From: Avena insularis
Lineage: Eukaryota; Streptophyta; Magnoliopsida; Poales; Poaceae
Direction of reading: 5' to 3'
NCBI GenBank assembly: GCA_023614405.1
Contig: CM042689.1
Coordinates: 279,441,533 to 279,505,532, forward strand
Length of the DNA stretch: 64,000 bases
Numbering within the stretch: the stretch's first letter is position 1; each line of letters starts with the position of its first letter. Of this stretch, positions 24,239-35,020 are shown piece after piece. The notes beneath the pieces are model-generated. The model was not told the DNA's origin and made no database searches. It was given only the letters and a program-made list of their open reading frames with translations. Both the position numbers and the translations under genes were made by a program.

Positions 24239-24457
24239 GTTGGCCTGGTGGACGCCATCGGCCAAGAACTACAAGTAGTTGCGGGTTCGACCGCCAAGAG
24301 CTAGACTTTTTTGTTCATTATTCTCTAAAAGAGAGAGGCGGTCCTAAACGAGTTATACTTATAACGTGGAGTTATAATTGAAGTACAAGAACAATCGGAT
24401 GGCCTAGCAGTTAGGTGTGTTGTGTTGTATTGGAGGTCGTGGGTTCAACTCCAGCAC
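24239..24457 (+). other. two tRNA-like (Pol III A/B box) sequence pairs
   Basis: First: 'tggcctggtgg' (24241) with 'gcgggttcgaccgc' (24281-24294). Second: 'tggcctagcagttagg' (24399-24414) with 'gtgggttcaactcc' (24439-24452). Each pair resembles an internal Pol III promoter (A box TRGCNNAGYNGG, B box GGTTCRANYCC) at 30-40 bp spacing. Neither folds into a full tRNA by eye. They may be remnants of tRNA-derived SINEs or tRNA-like parts of the transposon. Confidence 0.35.
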
Positions 24458-24749
24458 ACATTTTATTTCATTATTTCGATATTTACGGACACATAGATAA
24501 GTCAAGTAGGCGCATAATTGTTGATGTGGCCAACTAGTCAATTCAACATACCATAAGTTGTACCGTGTAGGTTATGAGGTTTTATAATGATGAAATTATG
24601 ACAATTTTGACACAAAACGTCATAATTCTATAAGGTTTTAACCTCTCTAGACAGCATATGACCATCTTGTGTGAAATCGTAGTAGATCTATGATGATTTT
24701 ATTTTTCGTCACTATGAGAAGGTCATAAATTAACACATTTCTTGTAGTG

Positions 24750-25377
24750 TTTCCTGCCAACGTGCCGAAGTTCGCAGCCATCAAAGTCCCCTTCGAGTGA
24801 GTTGTAGAGCACACGATATGCGATCATGTTGGTGCTGTGGGCATCGTACTCGTTCATCGTCTGCTAGACCATGAGGTAGGAGTCACCGTAAATGACAAGG
24901 CGTGTGGCACCGCACACCTTGGCCATCCTCATGCCGTGTATGAGTGCTTCGTATTCGGCCTCATTGTTAGATGCGCGGAACTTCATACAAAGGACATATC
25001 TCATCTTGTCCCCTTGAGGGGACGTTAGTATTATAGCGGCTCCTACTCCAGCCTCGCGCTTAGAGCCATCGAAGTGCATTGTCTAGGACTATGACATGTC
25101 CGGAGTGTCCGGCAGCTGGAGTTCCATCTAGTGGACGAGGAAGTCAGGGAGCACCTAAGACTTGATGGTGGTGCGCCACTCATACATGATGTCTCAAGGA
25201 GACAGCTCGATGCCCCACAAGGCTACTCTACCCGTAGCTTCGGGGTTGTTCAGGATGTTCGACTATGGGGCATCATTGACGACCACTATCTGGTGCTCCT
25301 AGAAGTAGTGGCTCAACCAACGTGCCATCATGAATACGCCGTAGGCGAGCTTCTGGCAGTGGGGATACCTTTGCTTT
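24750..25377 (-). pseudogene. pol: pol of element A, part 2: RNase H segment between insertions D and B
   Basis: Minus strand, running on from the RT fragment that ends at 37751 across element B. It reads KQRYPHCQKLAYGVFM (about 25375-25330), EHQIVVVNDAP, then MHFDGSKREAGVGAAIIL and MRYVLCMKFRASNNEAEYEAL, the RNase H motifs with D, E and, further on, YGDS (25079-24864). It ends NEYDAHSTNMIAYRVLYNSL...VGRK at 24753, where element D cuts it. In-frame stops (for example near 25115 and 25085) show decay. The RNase H would remove the RNA strand during reverse transcription. Confidence 0.85.
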
Positions 25378-25382
25378 GTTTG

Positions 25383-25873
25383 TGTCGTGGGAATGTCCAC
25401 GGCAGATGCTGCAATCGGCAGCGAGTAGTAGAACATGGGGCAAGGGCGGCCAGCCATCTGCGGTGCGAGATGAGGGCGGAGACACAAGGGTTTACCCAGG
25501 TTCGCCCCTCCGGAGGGTAAAGATCTACTCCTGCTAGATTGTATTATGGAGAGAGTACAAAGGGCGAGCTCGACGACTAGGCGGCGAGTCGCTTGGGTGT
25601 ATGATGGAACGTGTCCTCTATGCATACCCTAGGGAGGTTTATATAGGCTCACCTCGCTAGGGTTTACAGATCTACAACCGAATTGGTTAAGGTTTCGGAA
25701 GGTCTTTGACCTAGTCCGATTGGGCCTAGCTAGGCTTCTAGGCCTCCATCTTCCAGTCGCCTGAGTCCTCACCAAATATCGATCCACTCGCCGTCCTGCA
25801 GGCCCACTCGCTGGCAGTTTAGGCCAATAGGAAACGTCCTGCTCGGCATACCCCGGTAGGCATATCCCCATCA
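25383..25873 (-). repeat. 3' LTR of element B
   Basis: 491 bp. On the minus strand it begins TGATGGGGATATGCCTACCG and ends ...CCACGACA. TATATAAA (minus strand, 25638-25645) marks the same TATA-like site as in the other copies. Confidence 0.93.
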
Positions 25874-25886
25874 GTAGTCCCCGAGG
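25874..25886 (-). promoter_or_regulatory. polypurine tract of element B
   Basis: The minus strand reads CCTCGGGGACTAC directly before the 3' LTR start TGATGGGG. The position and purine content fit the plus-strand primer. Confidence 0.78.
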
Positions 25887-26232
25887 CCATCGTTGATTCT
25901 TCGCAGGTGTTCGTTGGCAGTCGGAGTATGCGGGTCCAATGCGAACGCCCAGTCGAATCGGCGGTGGACTCCTGAACAAAGGAAAGAACTAGTCATTTTA
26001 GTCGCAATAACGGCGACCAATCATATCGCTGCTTCGCGAGCGGGTCGGCGAATGAACAAGTCACTATAATAGTGATCGGGTCGGCGAATCTTCTAATCGC
26101 TTAAGACAGCGAGTCGAGTGGACGAAGTTGGACCGTCAGCTTGGTCAAACGAGCCGTTGGGTAATCCAACGGTAATATAAGCGTAATTACCGCGTGGTAA
26201 CGGCTCCCCGAAAATGGCGGGTAACAACCACT

Positions 26233-26240
26233 ATATAAGG
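26233..26240 (+). promoter_or_regulatory. TATA box for the antisense gene of element B
   Basis: CTATATAAGG at 26231-26240 lies about 125 bp before the ATG at 26364 and on the same strand as the antisense gene, the normal spacing for a plant promoter with a leader of about 95 bases. It implies the gene is transcribed on its own, not from the LTR. Confidence 0.6.
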
Positions 26241-26363
26241 GGAGTGACGGGTGAGGGGGAAATGCTTCCCTCACTTCCTCCGAACTTGCGTATTTTCGTT
26301 CCACCATTCCGCGCGGCTACCCAAACGACTCAGAGCGATCCGCATCCCACGATCCCCCAGCCG

Positions 26364-29300
26364 ATGGCTCGTCCTGCCGAACCATGGGGCAGATCCAAGT
26401 GAACGAAGGCGCTGCTAAGATGATACGAGGAGGCGGGGTCCTCCATGCCGGGAGATGGCGCATCCCCGTAGCCGTAGAAGTAATTCCTGATCCGCGCAAA
26501 GGGGAGTTCGTCTGCTTCACTAGTCATCTGGAGCGGGGGCTCGGATTCCCCACTTCCCTCTTCTTCCGGCGTTTCTGCGCCTATTACGATATCCAACCGT
26601 CAGACCTAGGTCCGCACAGCATCGAGCAGCTCGCCATTTTCGTGGCATTCTGCGAGTGCTACCTGGGCTGCAGGCCCTATTTTCCCCTATGGCAAGATCT
26701 ATTCCATGGGAGAATCAGCCGCGAGGAGGTAGGCGGCCCAATGCTAGCCGCGGGCGGCTTGACTTTCTAGCTGAAGTCGAAGGCATCATTCTTCGATCTG
26801 ATGCTGCCCGCCAAAGCAGCGAACGAGTGGAAGAAGAGCTGGTTCTACGTGACCGAGTCGACTTCAAGCGACGAGGTGGCGCTTCCAAGGTATTCTGCCG
26901 ACCGGCCCAAGCCGCGGTGGCTCCAAGTTACCAAACTTCCGCTAGAACAGCGGATCGTCATCGATGAGATGCTGCAGACCATCCGCAACTTGAATAAGAA
27001 AGGCCTCCAAACCATCAACCTCTATAATTGTTGGCTCGGGCGACGGCTTGTGCCCCTGGCCAGCCGTGCCCACTACATGTACGAGTACACGGGCAAGGAT
27101 GACCCGACGAAGTCCTGCCTCGATGAGTGGAGACTCAACGACTACACCCTGGATCTGAAGAAGATCACCCAGGCGGTGTATCTTGATGCTAAGGCCGGGG
27201 TCGCGCCTTACACCGCAAGGCGCCCAGATCCAATGGTGAGTTGTTATTTCCTTTGCACTCGCAGTCGCATTTTGTGCATTCGCGGTCGTGCTAATGTTGT
27301 TTGACTGCTACAGTTGTTTCAAGTGGTGGAAGGGTGGCTTCCACCCGCAGATGACGAGAACTCGAGTTTGTCCGCCGAGGATGGGAGCGACTCATTGCCT
27401 GACAAGGGCGATGTCAGGAGTGATGGGGGTGGCGACGGTGACGATGATGACGACGAACCCGTGGAGGTCGCTGCGCCCACGGTCCGCAAGACTCGTGGGC
27501 AGCACCAGCGCGAACTTGGGGCCAACAAAAGCCTCGAGGTCCATGACGATGACGATGGCGAACTCCCTGAGCATACCTCACAGCGTGAGGCTACGCCGTC
27601 GAAGAATAAGAAGCAGCCGCCACCCAATAAGAAGGCAAAGCCGGCCAAGACGGCGTCTTCGCCTCGGTCCGCGAATAGCTCCGATGTTACCAGCGCGGTC
27701 GAAGAAACAACAGCGCATGCGGCCGCGGCGACTGGCACTACCGTTGTAGAGGACGAGGCGCCACTAGTGTCATTGCTACCGTCGTTCGCCCCAGTCGCCA
27801 GGTTGGCGGCCGCTCCAGCCGCAGGGCCCTCGCCACCAAGAGGAGCTCCCGCAAAGATTGCCACGGAGGCTCCACCGCAGCTTCATTCTCGAAGAAACCG
27901 TCAGTATCTTGGGCACATAACGTGTTTGAGACGGGCCTCAGTCGGAAACTGGGGCCAAAACTGGAGAAGCCGGCCGGCACCCTCACCGGCCTGTGATTTA
28001 TTCCAGTCGCCAAGTGAGTGTTCCTTGATCTTTTATCCGTCTGCTTGCTTCGTGTTTCGATCGCAGAGTGTTATTGACAGAATTGTTTCGATGGATTGGA
28101 GTTAAGAAGATAGGCCACCCTTCGGTGGCCATGGTTCCATCGGTCACCATGGAGGTGCTAGCCGATCCCTCAAAGAAGATGAAGGGCGACAAAGTCGTTG
28201 CTCCCTCCGAAGGCACCAAAAGAATAAAGGGTGATGATGTCGTCACGATCTCTGACGAGCCGGCGGCTGCCCCGAGCAAACCTACATCCGTAGTGGACGT
28301 AGATCTGAAGGCCAAGGAGGACACGGGGTCGCAGCATGCAGTGCCCGTGGGTTCGACCGAGGCGACCAGGCTGCCCTTGAGTGGCGTGGGGCCCACGGTG
28401 GCGACATTCCCTCGCTTTGTGGCGAAAGCCGCTACGATGAGTGCATCGGCACCGTCGAGCCAGCTTCCTGGGCCCGCCGGCGTGGAGGTTGAACAACGTC
28501 GCGGTCACACTCCGCTCGTGCTTGCGTCGGTGGACGTGATGGAGCTTCATGGCATGCTAGGTGCCGCCATCCAGGTATGTCCAGTCCCCGAGGATCTGGC
28601 CACTGAATTTCAGTGGTCGGATCTTACTATTTTTGTGTCACATAGTCTCCGAGTGCCTAATCGCTGAATTTCAGCGGCTGGGCAGTTAGGAATTTTTGTC
28701 ATCCAGTCCCCGAGTGCATAGTCACTGAATTTCAGCGGCTGAGCACATAGGAATTTTGTCATCCAGTCCCAGAGTGCCTAGTCGCTGAATTTCAGCGGCT
28801 GGGCACTTAGGAATTTTGTCATCCGGTCCCCGAGTGCCTAGTCGCTGAATTTCAGCGGCCAGGCACTTAGGAATTTTTGTTGTTGATGATGTGATTGTTG
28901 CATAGGGCTTGCAGCGCGAGTCGGCCGAGCGGCTTGCTGCCAAGTGCCGCGTGGAGAAGGAGCTTATCGCTGTCCGGGAGACGAACGAGGAGCTTCGAGC
29001 GGCCGCGGGTGAGTATTTACCTTATTTGGCGCTTGTCGCTAACTTTTGGCGGTGTTGACCGTTTTGTTTTGGAAACAGAGAGTAGTGCGACTGAAGTGAA
29101 GGAGGCTCGCCAAGGCCTTGTCCCAGTGGGAGAATTGACGGCGGCTCAGTCTTCCTTGAGTGTAGCGGAGAAGCGAATCGCCGAACTGGAGCGTGAGCTC
29201 AAGGAGGCGAAGGCGGAAGCGAGCTCAGCGGAATGGCAGGCCAAGGCGGTCGTCACTTCTGCTGCTGAGGAGCAGAAGGTGTCAGACGCACTCGTCACCG

Positions 29301-30029
29301 GGTTGCAGAATGATTTCTCTGCTCTTCAGAATTTCATCACGGACCTCTGCCTCCCGCTGATTGGTGAGCTTTCCTTCAGCCAATTTCCGAGTGCACGTAC
29401 CGCGTTGTTGTTTTGATGCTTTGCTTACTGTTTGCTTGTGTACTACATGCCGGATCACTGGTAATGCCGAAGAGGCGCAGTCGTACGACGCGCGGCAATG
29501 CGTGACCACCCTGGTCGACTCAGCCGTGCTGTCAGCGACTTGTCTCCGGGCATATCTTCAGGAGATCTCGCCCACGGAGGTGATCCCCAGCGACCTTGTC
29601 GAGGTATGGCGGTACCTGGAGAAGGCCCCGTCGGTCGTGGAATTCATGACACGGTCGGCCTTCCGTCGTGGTGCGGCGACTGCGTTGAGCCTTGGGCTTG
29701 CACATTTTCCGGACGATTTCAACCTCGACGACGTCACGAGCGGATACCCCTCGTCGATGGGCTCGGTCGAGATTGCCGAGGTGTTGAAACTGACGGACTG
29801 GGCCGCGGTGTACTCCGACCGCATTTGGGCGATGGGCGATCTTATTTCCTACCAGGAGAAGGTCGTTGCCCCCAATGACCCTGAGCCGAAGCACCGTGAC
29901 TTCAAGGTGGAGCAACCATTCCGTGTGGCAATGGCGGGCGAGCTTACGACGTACCCGTCGAATCCCTGTGTGCATTTTATTTGTATCCACAAGGACGGTG
30001 GCGCGTCTTCATCAAAGCCCACAGAATAA
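26364..30029 (+). pseudogene. antisense gene of element B (Transposase_28-like, coiled-coil protein), spliced, decayed
   Basis: The start at 26364 (MARPAEPWGRSK) is followed by a one-base shift, then a long segment with EFVCFTSHLERGLGFPTSLF, FCAYYDIQPSDLGPHSIEQL and AIFVAFCECYLGCRPYF (26500-26680), the Transposase_28 pattern. A TAG at 26768 interrupts the frame, which otherwise stays open to 27235. Introns are readable: 27236-27313 (gtgagt..ctacag), about 28014-28069, 28576-28906 (with a minisatellite) and about 29008-29079. Exon 2 encodes an acidic, then Ala/Pro/Lys-rich region. 29080-29365 encodes a Glu/Lys/Ala-rich coiled coil (AEKRIAELERELKEAKAEA). The last exon, from about 29460, ends at TAA 30029. 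There is a further frameshift near 27850. Such extra antisense genes are known in Tat-lineage elements; their function is not established. It is better preserved than its counterpart in element A. Confidence 0.68.
28581..28878 (+). repeat. 60-61 bp minisatellite, five units, inside an intron
   Basis: The block 'gaatttcag' recurs at 28605, 28666, 28727, 28787 and 28847, spacing 61, 61, 60, 60. Each unit holds a polypurine-like motif (agtccccgagtgcctag) and a 15-base palindrome, CGCTGAATTTCAGCG, perfect in units 2, 4 and 5. It lies between donor gtatgt (28574) and acceptor ttgcatag (28905) of the antisense gene. Confidence 0.9.
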
Positions 30030-30861
30030 GATGTTGTGCCATTCGGTGTTAGTATAAGATAACCATGTAATTCTCCTTGTACGCGACACAAATTTTGCTT
30101 CTATGAAGGAATGCTTAGGTTATTTTGTCATTGCTTCTGTGATTTGAATTTTGGTTGTGCGAGTCCCCGAGCGCGCCCGCTCTTTTTATGGGGTTAACCT
30201 TGTTTTTGTAGGTTGGGTGATCTGTTAGTGAGTTAAGGTCGACTCGCCATGGCTCGGGAAGCCAATCGCGTGGCGACTCCCAAGGGTGCTCTTACTTGGT
30301 TGTTTTCCCGAGAGCGAACGGGGTCGGGTCGCCGAGTCCCTGAGCGTGGTACTTGGTCGTTCTAGTCGCATGCCCAAGGTAGGTGAGGACTAAGAGCATT
30401 ATGTTAGGCGCTTCACTCCACCTGATCCGTAAGATCAGTCGCATGGCGAGTCCCGGGCGCGCTCTCTTACTTGGCGTTCTTCCCTAGCCGCTCTTTTTTG
30501 GGCTGATGTCAGTCCCCGAGCGTGGTACTTTGCTGTTCGAGTCGCTGTGCCGAGGATGTGGAGGACTTGGTCGCTGTGGGAAGCGAGTGCAGTCGTCTTG
30601 GCTCGGGGATCTAGTCGAGCTAGGCGGCTCCAATGGTGCTCTGGGTTAGCTTTTTTCATGGATGGTACGAGGCATAGATTTTTCCAGTGCCCTCGTACCG
30701 CACTACTTGGCCGTGCCGGTGGCATGACCAAAGGTTGACTTCTGCATGTAGCGTAACGCTGTTATTATGAGTGCGAATGGCACAAGGCATGGAGAGTGGG
30801 CACAATTTGTGTGAATCGATCTGCTTTATTTCATAGAGGGTAGGGGTACATGTCTGGAGTT
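30030..30861. other. spacer between antisense gene and pol of element B
   Basis: About 830 bp between the convergent 3' ends of the antisense gene and pol. Polypurine-like 'agtccccgag' or 'agtccctgag' motifs occur at 30162, 30335 and 30511, each followed by 'cg(t/c)g'. No gene is recognised; the open frames here are GC-rich chance frames. Confidence 0.5.
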
Positions 30862-32290
30862 CTAAGAGTAGAACTTCTGTAGGAGGTTTACATTCCATGG
30901 CCGCTTGACGTCGAGTTTTCCGTCGCCTTGGACGTCGGTGAGGTAGTAGGCGTCGTTACCCAGGACTCGCCCGATGGCGAATGGTCCCTCCCAGGGGGGA
31001 GATCTTGTGCATGCCTTTCTTGTCCTGGATTAGATGCAGTACCAGGTCGCCTTCCTAGAAAGTGTGAGTCTGTACTCGTCGGTTGTGGTAGCGGCTAAGC
31101 CCTTGCTGGTAGATGGCGGTGCGGGAGCGAGCCAGGTCGCGTGCTTCGTCGAGCTGGTCGACTCTGTATTAGCGCGCGAGCTCGTTGTCAGTCTCTGTGT
31201 AGTTGACCACCCTAGGTGAGTCGTGCTGGAGGTCGGTTGGCATGACTGCTTCGGCACCGTACACCATGAAGAAGGGGGTGAACCCTGTCGACCTGTTGAT
31301 GGAGGTGCGGATGCCCCAGATGACATAGGGGAGTTCTTCGACCCAGCACCCGGTGGTGCGCTTGACTGGGACTTGTAGCCGTGGCTTTAGTCCATGGAGG
31401 ATGCTCTGGTTGGCGCGTTCCGCCTGGCCATTGGACTTCGGGTGGGTGACTGAGGCGAGGTGAAGTCGGATGTTGTGCTCCTCGCAGAACTCAGCCATGG
31501 CTCCCTTGGCGAAGTTGGTGCTATTGTCCGTGATGATGCTGTTTGGAAACCCGTAGCGATAGATGAGCTCGCGTAAGAATTTTGTAGCGGTCTTCCGGTC
31601 ACATTTGCGGACTGGATTGGCGTCCACCCACTTTGTGAATTTGTCGACTGCGACTAGGAGGTGGGTGAAGCCGGAGGGGGCCTTCTTGAAGGGGCCTACC
31701 ATATCCATGCCCCATACGGAGAATCGCCAGGTGATGGGGATTGTTTTGAGCGCCGAACTCGGTACGTGAGTCTGGTTGGCGTACTTCTGGCACCCGATGC
31801 ATCACTGGACAATGTCGACCGCGTCGGCGTGTGCGGTGAGCCAGTAGAAGCCGTTTCGCATGGCCTTGGCGACCAGAGAGCGGGCGCCGGCGTGGTGGCC
31901 GTAGTCATCGGAGTGGATGTCCTGGAGGATCTTACGTCCTTCGGCGGGTTGGACGCAGCATTGGAACACGCCTGTCACGCTGCGCTTGTGGAGCTCACTG
32001 TTGATGATGACGAAGGATTTGCAGTGGCGTGCTATCTTCCGGGACTCTGTTTCGTCTGTGAGTAGGGTGCCTCCCTCCAGGTAAGCGACATATGGTGTTG
32101 TCCAGTCGCTTGGATCAGTGATTAGTGCGACTAGGGTTGCATCTGGTTGTAGCGGAATTCCGATGTCGATCTCCCTTAGGGGAGAGACGGAGGGCTTGGT
32201 GATGGTGTTGAGGAAGACGCCGGCGGGTTGTGCGAGTCGAGCCGAGCTGATGCGAGAGAGTGCGTCGGCCTCCTTGTTCTTTCGCCAGTC
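30862..32290 (-). pseudogene. pol: integrase of element B
   Basis: Minus strand. The linker (RISSARLAQPAGVFLNT, about 32260) leads to a zinc-binding part with HSDDYGHHAGARSL and a later Cys pair near 31790. The catalytic core has MDMVGPFKKAPSGFTHLLVA (31708), VDKFTKWVDA, IITDNSTNF (about 31530) and HPKSNGQAERANQSI (about 31430), supplying the D, D and E residues. The C-terminal domain ends at a TAG at 30862 after PWNVNLLQKFYS. The core is open for about 180 codons, with a few stops in the C-terminal part (for example near 31165 and 31030). It would insert the cDNA into the nucleus. Confidence 0.88.
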
Positions 32291-34074
32291 GATCCACTCG
32301 ATGGAGTAACCTGCAAAGTGGCCTCCCAGCTGGTCCACTGCTTGGCGGTATGCCGCCATGGTGGGGAGACTGCGTCGCAGGTGCCGGCGACATGCCCAGC
32401 GACGAGGCCGGAGTCTCCGTAGCAGCGCAGGCGATTGATGTTCATCTCCTTGGCTACCCTCATGCCATGGAGTAGCCCCTCGTACTCGGCCATGTTGTTG
32501 GTGCAGGGGGTGAAGTCGAGGTAGAGGACGTAGCGGATCTTGTCGCCCTTCAGAGATGTTACCACGATCCCCGCTCCTGCGCCGTCTGCGTTCTTGGAGC
32601 CGTCGAAGTGTAGGCTCCAGTAGTGGAGGCATGGGAGCTTCTCTGACTGCTAGGCCTCCTCCCAGTCAGCGAGGAAGTCTGCGAGAGCCTGTGATTTGAT
32701 CGCTTTGCACGTCTCGTACCTAATGTTGTGGACGCCGATCTCGAGGGCCCACTTGGCGACTCGCCCGGTCGCCTCACGGTTGCGGATGATGTCCTGCAAC
32801 GGTGCTGAGGAGACGACCGTTATTGGGTGCTCCTGGAAGTAGTGCGGCAGTCGCCGCTGTGCTCTGAGCAATTTTCGGTACTGCGGGTAGCGCTGGCGCG
32901 ACTCGGTGAGGACTTCGCCGATGTAGTATACTGGTCACTGTACTGGGCGCTCCTTCCCTTCCTCTGGTCGTTCGACGACCGTGACGGCGCTGACGACGCG
33001 CTCGGAAGCCGCGATGTAGACTAGCATGGGCTCCTTGTCGACGGGGGCGGCGAGTAGCGGTGCTGCGAGCAGCACCTCCTTGAGAGCGTGGAGCGCGTCG
33101 TTTGCCTCCTTGTCCCACTGTAACGTGGGGTTCATGCGTATTGGGTGGTAGAGAGGCATCACCTTCTCGCCTAGCCGTGGGATGAAGCGACTGAGAGCCA
33201 CGACTCGCCCGGCCAGCTTCTGGACGTCGCGCAGGCACTCGGGTCTGCCGAGCCGAGCGATCGTGTTGATCTGGGCAGAGTTCGCCTCGATCCCGCGCTT
33301 GGACACGACGTATCCCAGTAGCTGTCCATTAGGTAAACCGAAGGTGCACTACCCTGGGTTTAGTTTTATCTTTTACCTTCGTAGGTTGGCGAAGGTTTCG
33401 GCCTGGTCGGCGAGTAGATCACCCTGGCGAGTGGATTTTACCACCATGTCGTCAATGTAGACGTGGATATTGCGGCCAATTTGGCTCGCAAGGCACTCCT
33501 GCATGAACCTCTAGTAGGTCGCCCCAACGTTCTTGAGGCCGAAGGTCATGGCGGTGTAGTAGAAGGCTCCGAATGGCGTGATGAACGTCGTCTTCTCTTC
33601 GTCCTTGACTGCCATTTTGATCTGGTTGTACCCAGAGTAGGCGTCGAGGAAGCATAGCGACTCCGAGCCCGCGGTTGAGTTGATGATTTGGTCGATCCGC
33701 GGGAGGACGAATTGCTCCTTCGGGCAGGCGCTGTTTAGGTTTGTGTAATCAATACACATTCTCTAGGTCCCGTTTTTCTTCTCGACCAGGACTGGGTTTG
33801 CCAGCCACTTGGAGTATTTGATTGGCCGGATGAAGCCTGCAGCGAGTAGACGCTGCACCTCCTCGGTGATTACTCGGCGGCGCTCTTCATTGAAGGGCCG
33901 CAGCGACTGCTTGACAGATCGCACTTTGGGGTCAGCGTTGAGTTTGTGCTCAGCGAGTTCCCTCGGGACACCAGGCATGTCGGATGGCTTCCATGCGAAG
34001 ATGTCGTGATTCTCACATAGGAACTCGATGAGCGCGCCTTCCTCTGCTGGGCTCATGCCCGTCCCGATCGTCAC
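32176..34074 (-). pseudogene. pol: reverse transcriptase and RNase H of element B
   Basis: The frame opens with ENHDIFAWKPSDMPGVPREL (about 34010), then IKYSKWLANPVLVEKKNGT, MCIDYTNLNSACPKE, FLDAYSGYNQIKM and FGLKNVGATY (33900-33515). The catalytic YIDDMVVKS is near 33450. The connection domain follows (KIKLNPG, GIEANSAQI, RLGEKVMPLYHPI; 33400-33100), then the RNase H region with KSQALADFLADW (about 32670), LDFTPCTNNMAEYEGLLHGM and CYGDS (32540-32420). Stop codons interrupt around 33761, 33510, 33380 and 32649. It converts the RNA genome to DNA. Confidence 0.9.
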
Positions 34075-34091
34075 CGTCTGGCTGGAGTCGC

Positions 34092-35020
34092 CTAGGACCA
34101 GCTCGATGGTGCGGGTTGCGTCGTTGCCTCGAAGGTGGTCGAGCTGCCACCCTCCGAGTTGGGCTTCTTGAGTATGGTGGGGTCATCATTGTTGACCCCG
34201 CTCGCGTACTTGGCGAGCTCCTCGGCGTGGTTGGCCTCCGCCGCGATGACGGCGTCAACGAGTTCGGCGCCTTTGGCCTTGCATTCTGTGGCCATGTCAG
34301 GGTCGCCATGGACAGTGATGTTGCCACATGGCCCGGGTAGCTTCATCGCATTGTACGCATAGTGGGGCGCTGCCATGAATTTGGCGAACGTCTGGCGCCC
34401 CAGGACGCAATGGTAGGGGTTGTTGAACGGCACTAGCTCGAAGACGATCTGCTCGGTGCGGAAGTTTGCTGGTGTGCCGAAGGTGACTGGCAGCGTCACC
34501 TTGCCAATCGGGTACGCCTTCCGACCGGGGACGATGCCGTGGAAGTGGTGTAGGTCGTCTCGATCATTGACTGCGGGAGCCGCAGTCGCCTGAATGTGTC
34601 CAGGTATAGGATGTTGATGGAGCTGCCGCCGTCAATCAGCGTCTTGGGGAGCCAATAGTCTCCCACCTTGGGCTTGACCACCAAGGCAACTTGGCCCGGA
34701 TATTCGATCCGTGGCAAGTGGTCTTCGCGGATCCACGTGATTGGTTGCTCAGACCAGCTGAAGAACTGGGGGATGTCTATCTGGGACACTGCGTTGACGG
34801 CGATGGTGCGGGCAATGACCTTCTTCTCGCGCTTTGTGTTGAAGCCTGTGAAGGTGTGGAGCGAGCCGGCGACGCTTTCGAATTTTCCGCCGTTTGGCGG
34901 GTTGTTGTCGGGGTCTTCCCGTGCACGCCGTGCCTTCACGATCTCCTTGAGGGAGTGGCAGTCGGCGGTCGTGTGCGTGGCGGGCTTCCCTTCCCTGCTG
35001 TGAAACACACAGGGTTGATT
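34092..35020 (-). pseudogene. pol: protease region of element B
   Basis: 35008-34496 carries a CHSLKEI segment followed by GFNTKREKKVIARTIAVN and the aspartic protease active site LIDGGSSINILYLDTF (about 34650-34600). After a frameshift near 34500 the second half reads VTFGTPANFRTEQIVFELVP and YHCVLGRQTFAKFMA (34499-34370). The same arrangement is in element C at 62823-63835, where the active site reads LMDGASSINIL. The protease would cleave the Gag-Pol polyprotein. Confidence 0.82.

Larger units (their letters stand above)
9468..24749. mobile_element. Element D: non-autonomous DNA transposon with CACTA-like ends, interrupted by copia element E
   Basis: The right end reads CACTACAAGAAAT on the minus strand up to 24749. 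The left end reads CTACTACAAGAAAA from 9468, the same terminus with one extra T. The flanking triplet TTT is present on both sides (9465-9467 and 24750-24752), fitting the 3-bp duplication of CACTA elements. It sits inside pol of element A. Many copies of ATGACGA/TCGTCAT lie in the first 300 bp (9500-9770), and related TCATAA/GACG motifs in the last 200 bp, as expected of subterminal transposase-binding repeats. Without copia element E, D is about 6.9 kb. I found no transposase, so movement would need a transposase from another element. Its cargo is exon-like gene fragments and a tandem array, described separately. Confidence 0.72.

Noticed and set aside
24281..24294. A true tRNA gene
   Set aside because: B-box match only. 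No cloverleaf with acceptor and anticodon stems could be drawn by eye.
26384..27304. Evidence of true transposase activity from the Transposase_28 name
   Set aside because: The family name is historical. No DDE-type catalytic triad is visible, and the gene sits inside an LTR retrotransposon with its own integrase.
27319..27864. Long minus-strand open frame of 181 codons opposite the antisense gene of element B
   Set aside because: Low-complexity Ser/Ala-rich mirror of a GC-biased acidic exon on the other strand; no domain, and it lies in the exon of a better-supported gene.
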